Source: M3007 sp964481485 (GTDB lineage Bacteria > Bacteroidota > Bacteroidia > Chitinophagales > Saprospiraceae). Taken from it: a stretch of 64,000 bases of DNA. Below are positions 59,677 through 64,000 of this stretch, one piece after another. The stretch covers positions 1 through 64,000 of the forward strand of contig CAYZVM010000001.1 of the NCBI GenBank assembly GCA_964481485.1, written 5' to 3'. The notes under the pieces were generated by a model. The model was not told the DNA's origin and ran no database searches. It worked only from the letters and a program-made list of their open reading frames with translations. The position numbers were made by a program, and so were the translations under genes. Every line of letters begins with the position of its first letter. The first letter of the stretch is position 1.

Positions 59677-60567
59677 ATGAAGAAACTCCTCTACAAAATA
59701 CTCCGGCGCTCAGGGCTGGTTTACATTTTTCGCGAAATTATCCAGCGGAACAAAGTTACCCTGCTGCTCTACCACGATATCAGTTTGGAGAAAGCTGAAA
59801 AAACATTTCCCTATTTGGCGAAACATTACAACCTCATCAGCCTCCAAACTTTTATCCAGGCTTGCCAAAAACAGGACGGCACCGGGCTGCCGAAAAAGGC
59901 GCTCATCATCACTTTCGACGATGGGCACCTCGGCAATTACGAACTGATGCCGTTCATGAACAAATGGAATATCCCGTCCACTATCTTTTTGTGCGCGGGC
60001 ATCATCAATACGAAACGGCACTACTGGTTTACCTTCCGGCACCCCAATATGTCAAAAACGGCGCTCAAACGGGCCACCAACCAAGACCGCCTCAAGATGC
60101 TCCGCAAAATCGGCTTCTCGCCCGACCGCGAGTTTCAAACTGCCCAAGCCATGAGCAAATCGCAGGTGCTGGAAATAGAAGACACGTTCGACTTGCAGGC
60201 GCACACCATGTCGCACCCCTGCCTACCGCGCTGCACCAGTGAGGAGGCACGGGAAGAAATTTTTAAGTCAAAAGAAGTTTTGGAAAAAGAATATGGCCTC
60301 CGCATCAATGCTATCGCATACCCCAATGGCGACTACTCCGACCGCGACATCGCGCTGGTGAAAGAGGCTGGCTACGAATGTGGTGTCACCGTGGATTTCG
60401 GCTACAACACCGTGCGCTCCGACCTGTTCCGCCTCAAACGTCTCAGCGTAAACGACACCGGCAACCTCGACGAACTGGCCGTGAAAGCCAGCGGCGTGTG
60501 GCAGTTTTTCAAAACAAAAAATGGGAGAAAACAGGGATATGGATGGACAAACCAGCCCGAGCAGTGA
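59677..60567 (+). CDS. Polysaccharide deacetylase (NodB-like), 2
   Basis: The 296-residue protein has LLLYHDIS, motif 1 IITFDDGHLGNYEL, motif 2 LQAHTMSHPCLP and motif 3 INAIAYPNGDYSDRD. A weakly hydrophobic N-terminal segment (about 8-25) is not a clear signal peptide. It would N-deacetylate a sugar. It is separate from the first deacetylase in sequence and lies before the FemAB-like gene. Confidence 0.9.
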   Translation: MKKLLYKILRRSGLVYIFREIIQRNKVTLLLYHDISLEKAEKTFPYLAKHYNLISLQTFIQACQKQDGTGLPKKALIITFDDGHLGNYELMPFMNKWNIPSTIFLCAGIINTKRHYWFTFRHPNMSKTALKRATNQDRLKMLRKIGFSPDREFQTAQAMSKSQVLEIEDTFDLQAHTMSHPCLPRCTSEEAREEIFKSKEVLEKEYGLRINAIAYPNGDYSDRDIALVKEAGYECGVTVDFGYNTVRSDLFRLKRLSVNDTGNLDELAVKASGVWQFFKTKNGRKQGYGWTNQPEQ

Positions 60568-60637
60568 TATCTTTTCAAACAGTGCCATCGCTTGCTTCAC
60601 CAAAAACTGATTCTTACAGAAAGACAAATAAACGACA

Positions 60638-61824
60638 ATGAAACTTCAACTCTACACCTCCTACGAACCCTTCCAACGCAGCGCACAATTCGGTGCTTTT
60701 GCCAAATTTTTGAATGCCCACCCAAACGCCAATTTTTTCCAGAGCGCTGAATTTTTCAAATTCATAGAAGGCGTGCAGGGGTACAAACCCTTCCTCATCA
60801 TCGCAAGTGCTGACGGCGGCGAAGTCATCGGAACGTTGCTCGGCGTGGTGCAGACCAACGGCTCGGGTGTGAAATCTTGGCTGTCGCGCCGCATGATTGT
60901 GTGGGGTGGCCCATTGGTGGCCGATTTGTCGCCGGCTCAAGTAGGTGCGGTGACGAAAGGGCTTTTGGCCGAATTGAAAAAGCACGCCAGCAGCCGCTCT
61001 ATCTACGTCGAGTTCCGCAACTTTTTCGATACCGCCAATTTGCGCGGCACATTCGAGGCGAGCGGTTTTGAGTACAAACCGCACCTCAATTATTTAGTGA
61101 AAACCGACGAAGAGGCGGCGGTGAAAAAACGCATGAGCAGCAGCCGTACCCGCCAAATCAAATCCAGTCTGAAAATGGGCGCCGAAATCACGGAAGCCCG
61201 CTCCGAGGACGACATCGTGGCTTTTTACAAAATACTGCTCCAACTCTACAAAGAGAAGGTGAAAAAGCCCCTGCCCGGCCTTGATTTGTTCATGAATTTT
61301 TGGAAAGCGGGCATCGGAAAATTCTTCATTGTGCTCCATGAAAGTAGGGTAGTGGGCGGCATCATGTGTCCTGTTTTTGCAGATAAAATCATTTACGAAT
61401 GGTACATCTGCGGAGAAGATGGCTTGGCACAGGGTTTGCATCCGAGCGTGCTGGCTACTTGGGCACCCATCGAATATGGCTACCGGCACGGCTTCGAGCA
61501 TTTTGATTTTCTCGGTGCTGGCAAGCCCGACCAAGATTACGGGGTGCGCGAGTTCAAAGCCCGTTTTGGTGGGGATGAGGTCGGNNNNNNNNNNNNNNNN
61601 NNNNNNNNNNNNNNNNNNNNNNNNNNNNNNNNNNNNNNNNNNNNNNNNNNNNNNNNNNNNNNNNNNNNNNNNNNNNNNNNNNNNACCAAGATTACGGGGT
61701 GCGCGAGTTCAAAGCCCGTTTTGGTGGGGATGAGGTCGGGTTCGGCAGGTACGAAATGATTGTCAATAAGCCGCTGTACGAGGTCGGCAAGCTCGGATTG
61801 AAAGTTTATCAAAGTGTGAAATAG
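60638..61824 (+). CDS. FemAB-like aminoacyl/acyl transferase, interrupted by a scaffold gap
   Basis: Two GNAT modules are visible: FFQSAEFFKFIEGVQGYKP at the N-terminus, the basic KKRMSSSRTRQIKSSLKMGA helix, and FDFLGAGKPDQDYGVREF near the C-terminus, as in FemX/FemAB peptidyltransferase-related proteins. The gene runs into 100 N (61585-61684), then repeats the last 55 bases before the gap. Removing 155 bases (one repeat copy plus the N run) restores the frame, giving a 343-residue protein ending LKVYQSVK at 61824. It would attach an amino acid or acyl group to an amine. Confidence 0.85.
61585..61684. other. Scaffold gap of 100 N
   Basis: Exactly 100 N join two contig ends. The 55 bases before (61530-61584) and after (61685-61739) are identical, so the contigs overlap and the gap is artificial. 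Confidence 0.95.
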
Positions 61825-61826
61825 TT

Positions 61827-61950
61827 GGTTTAGTGGGGTTTAGATGGTTTAGAATAGTTTAGAAAACATGTGCTTCTATTTTTTTCTAAACTATCTGAAC
61901 CTTTCTAAACTATCTCAACCATCTCAACCTTTCTAAACCCCTCTTAAACC
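61827..61950 (+). repeat. TTTAGA/TCTAAAC intergenic hairpin, copy 5
   Basis: Four GTTTAGA-type units (61827-61864) and six or seven CTAAAC/CTCAACC-type units (61884-61950) flank a T-rich loop. The right arm ends about 20 bases before the ATG at 61970. Confidence 0.85.
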
Positions 61951-61969
61951 AATTTCAAAGCAACAAACT

Positions 61970-63022
61970 ATGCGTATTTTATTCGACATTGGCCATCCGG
62001 GCCACGTCCATTTGTTCAAACACTTGGCGCATCTGCTCCAAAAAGACGGGGCAGAGGTGCTGTTCACGGCGCGGGACAAGGAATTTGAAATTGAGCTGTT
62101 GCGGGCCGAGGGTTTCCGTTTCAAAAACTTTGGCAAACACTACAAAAGCCTGTGGGGCAAACTTTGGGGTTTGCTGAAGTTTGACTTTCAAATGTTCGTC
62201 ACCGGCTTGCAGTTCAAACCCGATTTGTTTGTGAGCCACGGCTCTATCTATGCCGCACACGCCGCATTTTTATTGGGCAAAAAACACCTCTCGCTGGAAG
62301 ACTCGGGCAATATGGAGCAAATCGTGCTTTATCGCCCGTTCACCGACGCGATTCTCACGCCCGACGTGCTGCCGGAAGATTTGGGGCCAAAACAAATTCG
62401 CTATGAAGGCTATCACGAAATCGCCTATTTGCACCCGCAGTTTTTCAAACCCGACCCGCGCACGTATGGCTGGCTGGGCCTGAACAAAAATGAAAAATAT
62501 GCCATCGTCCGGCTCGTCTCTTGGAACGCTACCCACGATGCCGGTCACAAAGGGCTGAGCAACGAGGACAAGATAAAATTAGTGCGAAAACTCTCGCAGC
62601 AGATGAAAGTATTTATCAGTTCGGAGAAAGAACTTTCGGCAGAACTAAAGCAGTATCAAATCAAAATCGCGCCTGACAAACTGCACCACGCGCTCTATTA
62701 CGCCAATATGGTGGTGAGCGAAGGTGCTACTATAGCCTCTGAGGCGGGGGTGCTCGGCACGCCGACCATCTATATCAATTCTATTGCCCGGAGTTATTGC
62801 CAAGACCAAGAAAAATACGGCCTCGTGTACAACACCAGCGAATCGAGCAAAGTGTTTGCGCTGGTGGACGAGATGTTGGGACAAGACCGCGAATCGTTCC
62901 GAGAGCGCAGTAAACAACTACTGGCCGACAAAGTGAACGTGACGCAGTTTTTGTATGATTTTATCCAGAAAAACTATGTGAAAGAGAAAGCCGGAAAAGT
63001 GCTGGCCGCTGCGAAAAATTGA
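61970..63022 (+). CDS. DUF354 family GT-B-fold protein
   Basis: The 350-residue protein starts MRILFDIGHPGHVHLFKHLA and has LFTARDKEFEIELL, SHGSIYAAHAAFLLGKKHLSLEDSG... and MVVSEGATIASEAGVLGTPTIY, the signature of DUF354. The fold resembles UDP-GlcNAc 2-epimerase and GT-B enzymes. It could be a nucleotide-sugar epimerase or a glycosyltransferase. It lies in the polysaccharide locus downstream of the FemAB-like gene. No signal peptide is present. Confidence 0.85.
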   Translation: MRILFDIGHPGHVHLFKHLAHLLQKDGAEVLFTARDKEFEIELLRAEGFRFKNFGKHYKSLWGKLWGLLKFDFQMFVTGLQFKPDLFVSHGSIYAAHAAFLLGKKHLSLEDSGNMEQIVLYRPFTDAILTPDVLPEDLGPKQIRYEGYHEIAYLHPQFFKPDPRTYGWLGLNKNEKYAIVRLVSWNATHDAGHKGLSNEDKIKLVRKLSQQMKVFISSEKELSAELKQYQIKIAPDKLHHALYYANMVVSEGATIASEAGVLGTPTIYINSIARSYCQDQEKYGLVYNTSESSKVFALVDEMLGQDRESFRERSKQLLADKVNVTQFLYDFIQKNYVKEKAGKVLAAAKN

Positions 63023-63057
63023 AAACCGACGAATTGTTCTAATCCTTCCTTCTTGCC

Positions 63058-64000
63058 ATGCTTTTTAATTCGATTGACTTTGCCATATTCTTGCCGATTG
63101 TGTTTGTACTGTTCTGGTTTTTCGCCCAGCACAGCCTGAAGCTGCAAAATTGGCTTTTGCTTGTATCAAGCTATATTTTCTACGGCTGGTGGGACTGGCG
63201 TTTTCTTGCATTGCTCGCGTTTAGTTCTGGGCTCGATTTTTTTGTGGGCGGGGCATTGCACCGGGAGGAAAACAAGCGCAAAAGGAAATTGCTGTTTGTG
63301 GTGAGCATGAGTATCAACCTCGTCCTGCTCGGCTTTTTCAAGTACTTCAATTTTTTTGCGGACAGTTTTGCTACCGCATTTTCGTTTTTCGGGCAAGAAA
63401 TCAACGCCAACCGCCTGAATATCATCTTGCCGGTCGGCATCAGTTTTTACACCTTTCAGTCAATGAGTTATGCCATTGACATCTATCGGCGCAAGTTGAC
63501 GCCTACCAACGACCTCGTCGCGTTTTTGGCGTTCGTGAGTTTTTTCCCGCAATTGGTGGCCGGCCCTATCGAACGGGCATCGCACCTGCTCCCGCAGTTT
63601 TTCGCAAAAAAAGTTTTCAGTTATGAGATGATGTCGCGGGGGCTGAAAATCATGTTGTGGGGTTTTTTTATGAAAGTGGTGGTGGCCGACCGGGTCGCGC
63701 TGTATGTGGATGCTGTGTACAACAATGTGGGGCTGCACACGGGCTGGTCGTACATCGTGGCCACCATCTTTTTTGCGGTGCAGATTTATGGCGACTTTGC
63801 GGGGTATTCGCTGATTGCGATTGGTACCGCTGGGCTGTTCGGTTTTGATTTGATGATGAATTTCAACCGCCCATATTTCTCGGCATCTTTTCGGGAGTTT
63901 TGGGGGCGTTGGCACATTTCGCTTTCCACTTGGTTCAAAGATTATCTCTACATCCCGCTCGGCGGCAACCGGGGCACGAAGTCGCGCACGTTTGCCAATC
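63058..64000 (+). CDS. MBOAT-family O-acyltransferase (3' partial)
   Basis: The visible 314 residues contain at least eight membrane helices and the AlgI/MBOAT signature: SYIFYGWWDWRFL, ILPVGISFYTFQSMSYAID, FFPQLVAGPIERA and FWGRWHISLSTWFKDYLYIPLGG with the putative catalytic histidine in RWHIS. These proteins acetylate sugars of exported polysaccharides together with a periplasmic AlgJ/AlgX-like partner, which may be encoded beyond the edge. The frame is still open at 64000. Confidence 0.93.
   Translation, partial: MLFNSIDFAIFLPIVFVLFWFFAQHSLKLQNWLLLVSSYIFYGWWDWRFLALLAFSSGLDFFVGGALHREENKRKRKLLFVVSMSINLVLLGFFKYFNFFADSFATAFSFFGQEINANRLNIILPVGISFYTFQSMSYAIDIYRRKLTPTNDLVAFLAFVSFFPQLVAGPIERASHLLPQFFAKKVFSYEMMSRGLKIMLWGFFMKVVVADRVALYVDAVYNNVGLHTGWSYIVATIFFAVQIYGDFAGYSLIAIGTAGLFGFDLMMNFNRPYFSASFREFWGRWHISLSTWFKDYLYIPLGGNRGTKSRTFAN

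Overview
The window reads as a Bacteroidota chromosome segment, most likely a Saprospiria-type (Saprospiraceae/Haliscomenobacter-like) organism. The evidence is two secreted proteins with type IX secretion (T9SS) C-terminal sorting domains, SprB-type adhesin repeats, dockerin/cohesin-like and WG-repeat proteins, an UpxY/NusG-like antiterminator heading a polysaccharide locus, promoters matching the Bacteroidota pattern TTTG-N19-TAnnTTTG, and start codons mostly without Shine-Dalgarno sequences. It is a draft scaffold: a run of exactly 100 N (61585-61684) is flanked by an identical 55-base sequence on both sides. I saw no rRNA, tRNA, CRISPR array, intact insertion sequence or replication origin.

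Left part (1-33466), mixed housekeeping and envelope genes on both strands: the end of a T9SS multidomain protein; a WG-repeat protein; two OmpA-like proteins; a TPR protein; a one-pass membrane protein with an unassigned cytoplasmic domain; a DUF2167 protein; pheS; a frameshifted ORF6N-domain remnant; a prohibitin-like SPFH protein; a family 2 glycosyltransferase with a thioredoxin-like lipoprotein; an enoyl-CoA hydratase; a Big2/DM13 lipoprotein with an outer-membrane barrel; a 1792-residue T9SS metalloprotease with SprB repeats; a LytTR response regulator; and an sdhCAB operon of the actinobacterial Sdh1-like type. A minus-strand block then carries a lipoprotein, folD, a gluconokinase-type FGGY kinase, a short 6-phosphogluconate dehydrogenase, an MmcQ/YjbR protein and a CBM9-like protein.

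Right part (33887-64000), about 30 kb all on the plus strand: a surface polysaccharide locus. It starts with the antiterminator, then a nucleotide-sugar oxidase (WlbA/WbpB-like), the CpsB/YwqE-like phosphatase, Wza-like export protein and Wzc-like tyrosine kinase, two Wzx-type flippases, several glycosyltransferases, an O-antigen polymerase/ligase-like protein, an epimerase and a WecE-like aminotransferase. The second half is rich in enzymes that make or open amide bonds: two NodB-type deacetylases, an AsnB-like protein lacking the glutaminase cysteine, a canonical AsnB, two tandem GNAT-fold transferases, a FemAB-like transferase and an ATP-grasp ligase, followed by a DUF354 protein and an MBOAT acyltransferase running off the edge. 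My inference is a polymer whose sugars are N-deacetylated and then re-amidated.

Intergenic DNA is unusually structured. A family of long hairpins built from GTTTAGA/TCTAAAC units sits directly upstream of start codons at five places; GTAACGCC palindromes supply stop codons to neighbouring genes; MITE-like elements lie inside the sdh operon; and terminator-like hairpins sit between promoter and start codon in the pheS and sdhC leaders.
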